A stretch of DNA of 49,837 nt from a bacterium. GTDB taxonomy: Bacteria > Blakebacterota > Blakebacteria > Blakebacterales > Blakebacteraceae. The DNA lies in assembly GCA_025774615.1 (NCBI GenBank), contig JALGVQ010000003.1:1-49837 (forward strand). The letters are read 5' to 3'. The number at the start of each line of letters is the position of its first letter. The first letter of the stretch is position 1. Positions 26,483 to 35,104 of this stretch are shown in pieces. The translations under genes were made by a program, and so were the position numbers. The notes under the pieces are model-generated. The model searched no databases. It had not been told where the DNA came from and saw nothing but the letters and a program-made list of their open reading frames with translations.

Positions 26483-27462
26483 CCCTCCCTCTCTGAGGCC
26501 GGGCCGGTCCTGCGGACCGATTCGTCGCCGACGGTGAGTTCACGGAAAATGTCCTCGAGGGTGCCCTGCTCGAGGTGGAGTTCCACGAGCGGCCACTCAT
26601 TGCCGGCTGCCAGCCGGTAGAGATCGAGTCGGAGATCACTTTCCTTCCCGGTCTCGAGCGAGAGGAGTGCCACCCCCCCCTCGACTCCGGTGGACTCGAC
26701 ACTCGAGACACCCGGAAGCGCTTCGATCACCGGCACGGCCGTGGAGACGTCGAACGATCCGGCGGCAAATCCGATCTGAAGGCGCTGCGAGCCCTGCATT
26801 CGGCCCACCAGTTCCTCGGGACTGCCATCAGCCACGATCCCTCCCCGGTTGATGATGATCACCCGGTCGCAGGTGGCGGTTACCTCCGGGAGGATGTGGG
26901 TGGAGAGGATCAGCGTCTTCTCCTTCCCGAACTCCCGGATGAGGGTACGGATCTCCGCTATCTGGTTCGGATCGAGACCGGAAGTCGGTTCATCGAGGAT
27001 GATCAGATCGGGATCGTGCACGAGCGCCTGGGCCAGACCGACCCGCTGGCGGTATCCGCGGGAGAGTTCCCGGATATCCCTGGAAAGGACATCCCCCAGC
27101 CCGCAGACCTCGATCATTTCCCGGATGCGTTTCCCGCGAATGGGAGGCTGCAGTCCTCGCATCTCGGCAACAAACTGCAGGTACTCCAAAACAGGCAGGA
27201 AGGTGTAGAGAGGAGAGTCTTCCGGCAGATATCCGAGACTCTTCCTTATCTCCATCGAATCCTCGAGCACGGACCGGCCGTTGATGATGACATCCCCGGA
27301 TGTGGGAGGCATGTAACAGGTCATGATCTTCATCGTTGTGGTCTTCCCTGCCCCGTTCGGACCGAGAAATCCCAGCACTTCACCTGTCTGTACCTCGAAG
27401 GAGATGTCGTCTACCGCGACGGTCCCGTCATAGCGTTTTCTCAGATTCTCGACGCTGATCAC
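26479..27462 (-). CDS. GldA-like ABC transporter ATP-binding protein
   Basis: Walker A GPNGAGKTT, signature LSRGYRQRVGLAQALVHDP, Walker B LIILDEPTSGLDP. GTG start at 27462 with upstream GGAG; the ORF track extends to 27513. Confidence 0.92.
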   Translation of the reverse strand: MISVENLRKRYDGTVAVDDISFEVQTGEVLGFLGPNGAGKTTTMKIMTCYMPPTSGDVIINGRSVLEDSMEIRKSLGYLPEDSPLYTFLPVLEYLQFVAEMRGLQPPIRGKRIREMIEVCGLGDVLSRDIRELSRGYRQRVGLAQALVHDPDLIILDEPTSGLDPNQIAEIRTLIREFGKEKTLILSTHILPEVTATCDRVIIINRGGIVADGSPEELVGRMQGSQRLQIGFAAGSFDVSTAVPVIEALPGVSSVESTGVEGGVALLSLETGKESDLRLDLYRLAAGNEWPLVELHLEQGTLEDIFRELTVGDESVRRTGPASEREG

Positions 27463-27513
27463 GGGTATCACTCCGTTGTTAGTGTTATGCGATCCAACTG
27501 CTGCCCTTACCAC

Positions 27514-27537
27514 CGTTCCGTTTCACAGAACGGGACG
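27514..27537. repeat. Small hairpin upstream of the GldA-like gene
   Basis: CGTTCCGTT-tcacag-AACGGGACG: 9-bp stem with one G-T pair and a 6-nt loop. Confidence 0.45.
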
Positions 27538-27576
27538 TTCAGTGCCCTGTCATGCAGCAACCGTGGCATTCGCCAC

Positions 27577-28014
27577 CTAGCGCAGGAAGTCGACCAGCTC
27601 GAACCACCAGTCGTAGACACTCTGGACGCCTTCGGCTATCTCGTACCTGAGCGAATCAGCCATTGCTCCCCGATAACCTATAACAAAATTCAGGTTCCCC
27701 ACCGCCCGCACGAACAGCCGCTGATTCGTATCCCAGTCTCTCTTCTGGATGATCCTGTTCTCCGGGCAGTCGAGTCGGGAGACCGGTATTTTCAGGCGTT
27801 CGATCTCCACGATGTTCGCACGTATCGCCGTCCAGTCACTGTCGATTACGGCCTGCTGATAGAGCGGCACGTAGAGCGTGCCGAATTCATGCAGTGCCGG
27901 GATCTGCCGGCTCTTCTCAAGCGTCTTTTCCGGAGACGGATCACCGCAGGCGGACAGCAGAAGCGCTACGGCTGCTACTCCGGGAACCATTCCTGTTATC
28001 AACCGTGATTTCAT
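27577..28014 (-). CDS. Putative lipoprotein
   Basis: Start 28014: MKSRLITGMVPGVAAVALLLSACGDPSPEK, with a lipobox (LLLSAC). Confidence 0.7.
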   Translation of the reverse strand: MKSRLITGMVPGVAAVALLLSACGDPSPEKTLEKSRQIPALHEFGTLYVPLYQQAVIDSDWTAIRANIVEIERLKIPVSRLDCPENRIIQKRDWDTNQRLFVRAVGNLNFVIGYRGAMADSLRYEIAEGVQSVYDWWFELVDFLR

Positions 28015-28072
28015 ACTCCTGACCTTTCCCGCGGTTCCCCGGTTGTGGAAAACGTTCGACAGGGATTCATGA

Positions 28073-29788
28073 TCACCAGATCTCACGCTCCTCGAGCCTC
28101 CGTAGTACGATTTCCATCGGTACGATAAAACAGAATACGCAGAGTAAAAGCATAAAGAGGCCGCTCAATCCGGCACTGAACCACTGTTCCTGTGTGATCA
28201 CCCACCCGCGCATCACCGAGATCAGGATGCTGTAGACAGGACTCCACTCGATAACGACCACGACACCCACCATTGTGATCGAGAGCACCATGAAGACGAT
28301 TCCCCCGAAACCGGTCGGGATCTTGGCGACGTTCTCCCAGTTGAACCTCGGATAGGCAGCTCCCACGCCGATACCGAGACCGGTGATCGCGAGGGTTATG
28401 AAGAAGATGGTAACGATCCCGACCCACCTGATCACCGGATGGGTTCCGAGAAACAGGCTGGTGATCACGATAAGCGCCTCCCCGAGAAGAAGGAGGGGGA
28501 AGAATGAGATCCAGAACTTGCTCCAGAGAAAACCCTTGAGCCCGAGTGGACTCGAGCGTATGAGCCAGAACGCGTTTCCTTCCAGGCTCACTGCCGGGAA
28601 CACGAATCGCGCAGCGACCGCGGCCACGACGAATCCCGCCAGCCCCAGGTTCAGAAAGGAGACCAGATTCGTCATGTAGACAGTTGGCATATACGTCCCG
28701 GCCAGGGGAAGAGCACGGAAATTGTATACATAGATTACCACCAGAGCCATCAGGAGGAAGATCTGGGACCATTGGGTGATATCCCGCAGGAACGACTTCA
28801 CATCCTTCGAGATGATCTGCTTCAGCTGTCGGGGAAAGAAGAACGAGTAGACATTGATCAGCCGGTCGATGAAGGGGGCATGCGAGAAGCGTGTGCGCCG
28901 CACCTCCTGGGTCTTGGTGAATCCATTGTTATAGGTTCGGGCACTCACCCAGGCTCCCGCGACCACGGCCGCCATCGAAGAGATCACCAGCATACCGAGA
29001 TAGAAGGGATCGTAGACGAAGGATCCAACCAGGTAGGGCGCGATCGCTTCCGCAGCCCACTGGCTTGGCAGTACCGGTGACAGGGGGGCCCGCATGGCAT
29101 TGAAAAAGTCCACCAGGGAGATGAATGCGTCAGGGTCGAGCAGTCGTTCCGGTCTCAGTATCCGGAACGCCAGCACCAGACCGGCAAAGAAAAGGATGCT
29201 GACGACCATCAGGACATCTTTGGCGCGTCGAGCCGGGAAGACATTGACGAGAACCATAGTCAGGCCCACTCCCAGCACCGCCGGGATGACCACGAACGAC
29301 AGATTCACGACCACCACGATCAGGTAGTAGAGTACCCCCCCCTCGAAGACGACCCCGTACGCGATGAACACCGGCAACGCGAAGAGGAGCACCATCCACG
29401 AGGCGTTGAAGACCGTTTCGAAGAGCCTCGACAGATAGAGCGCGTCATCCGAGACGGGAGATGAGGTCAGAAGCTGGAGGTCACTCGACATGAAGAAGAC
29501 ACCGAAGCTCGTCAGAAGCGATGACCACATCAAGATCCCGAGAAAGAAGAGGAACAGCATAGCCATGAGTTTCCCGGGCAGGATCTCGCCGAATTCCTCC
29601 ACGATCTTGAACTGGTAGAGGAAGTTGGAGAATATCAGATAGATCGTTGCCCAGAAGATCACGATGATCACGAACAGTATGATCGATCGGGTCAGGTCGC
29701 CTTCACCCCTGAAGCGGACACGGTTCCGGAGCGTGTACCACTTCGGCTTCAGCAGGAGCAGGAATTCGACCAGGAGCGGATTCTTCAT
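28073..29788 (-). CDS. Large multi-TM ABC exporter permease
   Basis: 571 aa, about 10 or more hydrophobic segments, next to a dedicated ABC ATPase. LQLLTSSPVSDDALYLSRLFETVF resembles the ABC-2 coupling region. Confidence 0.75.
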   Translation of the reverse strand: MKNPLLVEFLLLLKPKWYTLRNRVRFRGEGDLTRSIILFVIIVIFWATIYLIFSNFLYQFKIVEEFGEILPGKLMAMLFLFFLGILMWSSLLTSFGVFFMSSDLQLLTSSPVSDDALYLSRLFETVFNASWMVLLFALPVFIAYGVVFEGGVLYYLIVVVVNLSFVVIPAVLGVGLTMVLVNVFPARRAKDVLMVVSILFFAGLVLAFRILRPERLLDPDAFISLVDFFNAMRAPLSPVLPSQWAAEAIAPYLVGSFVYDPFYLGMLVISSMAAVVAGAWVSARTYNNGFTKTQEVRRTRFSHAPFIDRLINVYSFFFPRQLKQIISKDVKSFLRDITQWSQIFLLMALVVIYVYNFRALPLAGTYMPTVYMTNLVSFLNLGLAGFVVAAVAARFVFPAVSLEGNAFWLIRSSPLGLKGFLWSKFWISFFPLLLLGEALIVITSLFLGTHPVIRWVGIVTIFFITLAITGLGIGVGAAYPRFNWENVAKIPTGFGGIVFMVLSITMVGVVVVIEWSPVYSILISVMRGWVITQEQWFSAGLSGLFMLLLCVFCFIVPMEIVLRRLEEREIW

Positions 29789-29806
29789 GGTGTTGACGGG
29801 CCGAGC

Positions 29807-30622
29807 CTAACCGCGGATCGCATCCACGACATCGATCATCTCTTCATCGGTTGTGAGCTTGAGGAATACGGCTTCGAGTCGGGCTGCCTCATCATCTCCC
29901 ATTCCGGCCCGGATCCTCAGTTCCTGAAGAGTACCTTCTGCTATAAGCTCGCCCTCCTGGATAATTGCTATCCGGTCACACAGTTCCTCGGCCACCGCAA
30001 GGGTGTGAGTGGACATGAAGATCGAGCCTCCCCCCCGGACCCTTTCCTTGAAGAGATTCTTCAGGAGTCTTGCCCCCCTGGGGTCGAGACCCACCATCGG
30101 TTCGTCGACGATGATGATCTCCGGATCGTGCAGAAGGGCAGAACTCATCACCAGGCGCTGTTTCATGCCATGGCTGTATGCTTCGACCAGTTCATCTCCC
30201 CATTCTTCGAGCTGGAAGAAACGAAGCAGTTCCTCGATACGTTCCTCCAGCGTCTCCGGTTCATCATCGTACACACGGTATAGCCCTGCGATGAACCTCA
30301 GGAACTCACGCCCTGTCAGCTTCTCATAGAGGAATGGGCGATCCGGGATGAAGCCCACGATGCTTTTGGCTTCGACGGGGTCATCCTTGAGGGAAAATCC
30401 ACCCAGAAAGATATCACCGGCGGTCGGCTGCAGCAGTCCGACCAGGGTGCGGATCGTGGTGGTCTTGCCAGCGCCGTTCGGCCCCAGGAAACCGAAGATC
30501 TCACCCCGTTCGACCTTCAGGTCGATTCCTCTGACCGCCTCTATTGCAGAATAATGCTTCTTCAGACCGCGCACCTCGAGAGCAGGAGCCTCGGGATTTC
30601 TGATAACCAGTGCGCTCATCAA
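29807..30622 (-). CDS. ABC transporter ATP-binding protein
   Basis: Walker A GPNGAGKTT, EAYSHGMKQRLVMSSALLHDP signature, IIIVDEPMVGLDP Walker B. 4-nt overlap with the transglutaminase gene. Confidence 0.92.
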   Translation of the reverse strand: MMSALVIRNPEAPALEVRGLKKHYSAIEAVRGIDLKVERGEIFGFLGPNGAGKTTTIRTLVGLLQPTAGDIFLGGFSLKDDPVEAKSIVGFIPDRPFLYEKLTGREFLRFIAGLYRVYDDEPETLEERIEELLRFFQLEEWGDELVEAYSHGMKQRLVMSSALLHDPEIIIVDEPMVGLDPRGARLLKNLFKERVRGGGSIFMSTHTLAVAEELCDRIAIIQEGELIAEGTLQELRIRAGMGDDEAARLEAVFLKLTTDEEMIDVVDAIRG

Positions 30623-32178
30623 CGTCCTCCCTCTCCGGGAAGGGGGTAATAATTGACAACATCAATCGCCAGGCGACCGATGATCTTCATCAGTTCCACC
30701 TGCCGATCGAGGCCTCCCCGCACAAATCCAATGTGTGTGGCGTCGGCTGGAAACTGATCGAATGTCGGATCGACCGCTACCCAGTCCCCGACCCAGACCG
30801 TCGGCCAGGCATGGTAATAGAAATTCCCGTCCACATAGACGACACCGGCATTCATGACGGTCGGCAAACCGGCCGCTCTGGCCAGTGCTGTATAGAGTAC
30901 GGTGTGTTCGTTGCAGTCCCCGGCGCGGCGATCGAGCACCTCCCGGGCCCTCGGTACTCCGGCCGTCGGTACCTTGTCGAGATATTCATAGACCCAGTGA
31001 ACCAGATTCTCGGCGAATGCCAGCGCGCTTCTTCCCTCTCGCTGGATCCGGGAAGCCCGATAGATAATCCGGGAATCCTCCGCCTGCACGAACGGAGTGG
31101 CTCTCAAGTACTGACGGAGGATGAAATCTTTATTCGGCAGATCGTAATTCTCGAGAACCGTCAGATCCTCCTTCTTCACCTCCACGATCTCCTCGATCAG
31201 TTCCTGCCGACCGAAGGTGATCTCGAAATCAGAGAAGTCGAGTCCGGAGAGCCTTACGCTCATCGAATCGACCTGCCGTGCCCCCTCGATCTTCATCGTA
31301 CGGGCCGGGATCGCCGCGAGGTTCACCAGGTCGAGCGTGGTGGCATCATCCCACCCCGATCCGATCGCGGTCTCATACGGTTCCCTGACCGTCACGAGGT
31401 TGATGAGGCCCATCGGAACCTCACCGCGCAATTCCTCACCTCTGTCATTCACCCAGAGTGTGGCAGTGAAACCCATGATGTCGGACTCGATCCGCCAGGC
31501 GTGTTCTTCAACTTCCCCGACAGTGACGGTATCGAGCGCCACCACCCTCAACTCGCTGCTCTGGGTCGACATCGTGACCGGATCGAATATCGGCACCCTG
31601 ACTGTTTCTCCCACCATGATCCCATTGCGGGCCAGCAGCATCTCGGGCCCTGCTTCCAGGTAGATCGGCCCCTGAATCGGAATGAGTACCTCCTGCCCGG
31701 TTGCATCATTGCCCTGTCTGACCACCAGGCGCATCCTCCTGCCATCCACACCGCCCCGGATCTCGAGATTCGTCCCCACTGGACCAGATCTGCGACCCCC
31801 CGGGGCCGTGAGGCTGGAAGACGCGTCATCGGTGCGGTAGGTGAAGGAGAAGGATCTGAGACTGTAATCGGTGTTCAGGGTCGATTCGCTGCGAACGTTG
31901 ATGACCTGGGTGACTCCGAGGATGTCTATCCGGAGCAGTTGATTCGAAGCGACCCGATAGAGCGTATCCCCCTGGCTCGACCTGCTCGACCAGGAATAGC
32001 CGATCTTCTGGCCGTTCATATAGAGACCTGACCACCACTCGACAGCAGTGGTATCGATCCTCCCTGAGCCGGGCAGCCAGAAGATCTCCTCGGTGAAATA
32101 CGCTTTCTTCACGAGGATCCCGGCCATGAGGATCCATGCGCCGATGATCAGCAACGGTATTGGTCTGAATCTGGACAT
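30619..32178 (-). CDS. Transglutaminase-like domain membrane-anchored protein
   Basis: Core GVPRAREVLDRRAGDCNEHTVLYTALARAAGLPTVMNAGVVYVDGNFYYHAWPTVWVGDWVAVDPTFDQFPADATHIGF shows the Cys-His-Asp arrangement. N-terminal TM. Start at 32178. Confidence 0.9.
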   Translation of the reverse strand: MSRFRPIPLLIIGAWILMAGILVKKAYFTEEIFWLPGSGRIDTTAVEWWSGLYMNGQKIGYSWSSRSSQGDTLYRVASNQLLRIDILGVTQVINVRSESTLNTDYSLRSFSFTYRTDDASSSLTAPGGRRSGPVGTNLEIRGGVDGRRMRLVVRQGNDATGQEVLIPIQGPIYLEAGPEMLLARNGIMVGETVRVPIFDPVTMSTQSSELRVVALDTVTVGEVEEHAWRIESDIMGFTATLWVNDRGEELRGEVPMGLINLVTVREPYETAIGSGWDDATTLDLVNLAAIPARTMKIEGARQVDSMSVRLSGLDFSDFEITFGRQELIEEIVEVKKEDLTVLENYDLPNKDFILRQYLRATPFVQAEDSRIIYRASRIQREGRSALAFAENLVHWVYEYLDKVPTAGVPRAREVLDRRAGDCNEHTVLYTALARAAGLPTVMNAGVVYVDGNFYYHAWPTVWVGDWVAVDPTFDQFPADATHIGFVRGGLDRQVELMKIIGRLAIDVVNYYPLPGEGGR

Positions 32179-32263
32179 AAGAAATAGAAGGTACGTCCAC
32201 ACCACCTTGAAGGGCAAGACACGCCTTGCCGGTCGAGCCCGTCGTCACTCTCGATGCCGACAT

Positions 32264-32292
32264 TTGCCGCGCGACATGACACTGGGTATACT
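32264..32292 (+). promoter_or_regulatory. Sigma70-like promoter candidate for the AAA ATPase gene
   Basis: TTGCCG (32264-32269), 17-nt spacer, TATACT (32287-32292). GTG at 32301 and ATG at 32307. Confidence 0.5.
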
Positions 32293-32300
32293 CTCCAGCT

Positions 32301-33782
32301 GTGAGCATGATCACTGAACTACTCACTCTGGTCCGTTCCCGCTATGCGCTGGTCGGTGTCGAGACCCATGAAGAGGATCGGCTGGAGAACATTCTGACCG
32401 AAGTGGCTTCGGAGCTGCAGGTGCCGCTCAGAACATGGGACCGCTCCAGCGGTCTGGTGCACAGCAATACCGGCAACAGCATGTACAACACCTCCCGGAT
32501 AGACCAGCTACTTGCTTACCTGGAGTCGTTCGATGAGGAGGGGATATTCCTCATCAAGGATCTCTACCACAATCTCTCCGACCCGGTGATCCAGCGGGCA
32601 CTGCGCAACGCGTCATCCAATTTCAAGCAGGATCGCAGGTGCGTGTTCCTCGTCGCCCCGCAGTTCGATATTCCCGTCAGCCTGGAAAAGGAGATCCTCG
32701 TCCTGCCGCTCGCCCTGCCGGGTATCGATGAGATCAAGAGACTCATCTATCAAACGGTCCGGGGGCTCCGGGACGGGCGGACAGTCAAGGTCGAGATGAC
32801 CACCGAAGAGATGGAGCAGTTGATCGGTGCTCTGCGGGGTTTCACCCTGGAAGAGGCCGAACGGGTCATGGTCCAGGTGGTGCTGGAAGACCGGAAGCTG
32901 TCGGCAGCCGACATCGAAGAGGTGATCGACCTCAAACAGCGGACCTTGATGCGCGACGTTCTCCTCGACTTCACCCCGTCCGATCAGGACCTGGGAGATG
33001 TCGCCGGGCTCGACAATCTGAAATCGTGGCTCGACCGTCGCCGGGGAGCGTTCGGCACAAAAGCCCGTGATTTCGGGCTCGATACACCGAAGGGGATCCT
33101 CCTGCTGGGTGTGCAGGGATGCGGCAAGAGTCTCTGTGCCAAAGCGGTAGCACGGGAATGGAACCTGCCCCTTCTGCGACTCGATCCGGCCCGTCTCTAC
33201 GACAAGTACATCGGGGAATCGGAACGGAAACTGAGGGAAGCCATACGGACGGCCGAAGCGATGTCGCCCGCGATCCTCTGGATCGACGAGATCGAGAAGG
33301 GACTGGGAGGGATCGGCGGTTCCGACGCCGACGGAGGGCTCTCCAGGCGGATGCTTGGAACCTTCCTCGGATGGCTTCAGGAGAAGAAGTCTCCGGTATT
33401 CGTTATCGCCACCGCCAACGACATTACTTCACTCCCCCCTGAACTGATCCGGAAAGGCCGGTTCGATGAGATATTCTTCGTGGATCTGCCCGACACAGCA
33501 GCCCGCCGGGAGATATTCCGGATCCAGCTCCAGCGCCGCGAGCGTGAACCGGACCGTTTCGACCTCGACCTGCTCGCTTCGGCCTCGGAGGGTTTCTCGG
33601 GAGCAGAGATCGAACAGGCGGTTGTAGGGGCGCTTTATCTTGCATTCTCAGACGCGGGGAGACTGACGACCGACCACATCGTGGCCGAACTCGTGGGGAC
33701 CAGACCCCTCTCTGTCACCATGGCCGAGAAGGTCGCCGCCCTCAGGAGCTGGGCTGAGGAACGGACGGTCTCGGCCGGCTGA
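32301..33782 (+). CDS. AAA+ ATPase, Ycf46-like
   Basis: Non-canonical N-terminal half ([26 protein letters not shown]), then Walker [16 protein letters not shown], Walker [63 protein letters not shown]. Confidence 0.92.
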   Translation: MSMITELLTLVRSRYALVGVETHEEDRLENILTEVASELQVPLRTWDRSSGLVHSNTGNSMYNTSRIDQLLAYLESFDEEGIFLIKDLYHNLSDPVIQRALRNASSNFKQDRRCVFLVAPQFDIPVSLEKEILVLPLALPGIDEIKRLIYQTVRGLRDGRTVKVEMTTEEMEQLIGALRGFTLEEAERVMVQVVLEDRKLSAADIEEVIDLKQRTLMRDVLLDFTPSDQDLGDVAGLDNLKSWLDRRRGAFGTKARDFGLDTPKGILLLGVQGCGKSLCAKAVAREWNLPLLRLDPARLYDKYIGESERKLREAIRTAEAMSPAILWIDEIEKGLGGIGGSDADGGLSRRMLGTFLGWLQEKKSPVFVIATANDITSLPPELIRKGRFDEIFFVDLPDTAARREIFRIQLQRREREPDRFDLDLLASASEGFSGAEIEQAVVGALYLAFSDAGRLTTDHIVAELVGTRPLSVTMAEKVAALRSWAEERTVSAG

Positions 33783-33799
33783 GCTGATCGAACGGAGCG

Positions 33800-34975
33800 T
33801 TACTCACCCGGAACCCGACCCGTCTCATCACCCGGATCACGTGACTCCTCTTCCTGAATCGGTTTCCATGTGCGGATCACGTACCGACTCGAACCATAGA
33901 AAGCTCGCCGGACGAATCTGGTTTTCAGGACCGCGGGGACGATGGTCATCCCGAGGTTGACCATCCAGTCGTATGAGAATGTCTCATATACCGTCCGGAC
34001 CGCCTGTTTGAGGATCAAACGCCGCCTCAATTCGGGGGGGAGCGGTCGTCTGAAGAGCTTCGGATCGTCGGTCTCCAGATAGCGGCAAACGAGGTAGGCT
34101 GCGCGGCGGGCATGCTGAAGGACGTAATGAATCCCGCCGGCTGTCAGCGGCGAGACCAGACCAGCGGCATCACCCACCAGCATCACCCGTTGCTTCACCA
34201 GGACCGGTCGCGGTCCGCGACTGGGAATCACTCCTCCCCGTCGGAAGACCAGGGCTCCCAGCCCGTATTCGTCTGTGATCCTGTCGATGAGCCCGTCGAG
34301 CGCGCGGGCCGGAGACCAGCCCGATCGTTGGTGCCCGGCGACGCCCACCTGGTAACCTCCTGCCGCGGGGATGACCCATGCCAGATATCCCGGCGCGAGT
34401 TTACGCCCGAAATACCAGTGGATGCCCTCACCCTCCCTGACATCGGCGGCCCGGAGTTCCTCCACGCCGTGGAGGAATCGCCGGTACCGCGGCAGACCGA
34501 GAGAAGCAGCCACCACCGAGCGCGGCCCATCCGCGCCGAGCACAAATCTGGTCTCAAGAGTGAAGGGTTCACCGCCCGGGTACTGCACCAGCAGTTCCAC
34601 CCCCGAGTCGGTGAGCTTGAGATCCATGAGACGGTGGCGTTCCCTGATCTCGGCGCCGGCATGTCTGGCTTCCCTGGCCATCCAGTCCAGAACGGCGGGC
34701 ATGTCGGCTACCGAGAAGCGGTAATGGGGGTGCTCAACCGTCAGTGTGTTCCCACCCGGTGCATGGATGGTGAAGCGTGAGATATCATCCCCGAAGAGAT
34801 GCCGTGGAAAGGGAAGCTCTTCGAATGCTTCCTGAACGAAGAGACCGGTTACCGCGATGACCTCACCGATGAGGTTCTGATCGAGACAGAGAACCTTGAG
34901 TCCCCGCATGGCCAGCAGGCGGGTTGTCTGGAGCCCGGCAAGACCACCACCTATGACAACAACATCATAATCCAT
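33800..34975 (-). CDS. FAD-dependent oxidoreductase, geranylgeranyl reductase-like
   Basis: MDYDVVVIGGGLAGLQTTRLLAMRG dinucleotide-binding motif; VMLVGDAAGLVSPLTAGGIHYVLQHAR. Start taken at 34975. Confidence 0.88.
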   Translation of the reverse strand: MDYDVVVIGGGLAGLQTTRLLAMRGLKVLCLDQNLIGEVIAVTGLFVQEAFEELPFPRHLFGDDISRFTIHAPGGNTLTVEHPHYRFSVADMPAVLDWMAREARHAGAEIRERHRLMDLKLTDSGVELLVQYPGGEPFTLETRFVLGADGPRSVVAASLGLPRYRRFLHGVEELRAADVREGEGIHWYFGRKLAPGYLAWVIPAAGGYQVGVAGHQRSGWSPARALDGLIDRITDEYGLGALVFRRGGVIPSRGPRPVLVKQRVMLVGDAAGLVSPLTAGGIHYVLQHARRAAYLVCRYLETDDPKLFRRPLPPELRRRLILKQAVRTVYETFSYDWMVNLGMTIVPAVLKTRFVRRAFYGSSRYVIRTWKPIQEEESRDPGDETGRVPGE

Positions 34976-35029
34976 CAGATACTCTTCCCGCTGACGCTGC
35001 CCGTGTGACGTCCCCTCATATCTGATACT

Positions 35030-35058
35030 CCATGGACCATGGTTCAACAGACCATGGT
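35030..35058. repeat. CCATGG/ACCATGGT palindrome cluster
   Basis: CCATGG-ACCATGGT-tcaacag-ACCATGGT upstream of the chosen start at 34975. Confidence 0.5.
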
Positions 35059-35104
35059 AGGGTAGACCGATCTTTCCGAAAAGCAATCTCGAATGCCCGG
35101 GTTG

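Noticed and set aside
26575-28008. 477-aa plus-strand ORF
   Set aside because: Antisense to the GldA-like ATPase and the lipoprotein gene; no recognisable motif.
30610-32031. 473-aa plus-strand ORF opposite the transglutaminase gene
   Set aside because: Antisense shadow of a gene with clear catalytic motifs; low-complexity charged translation.
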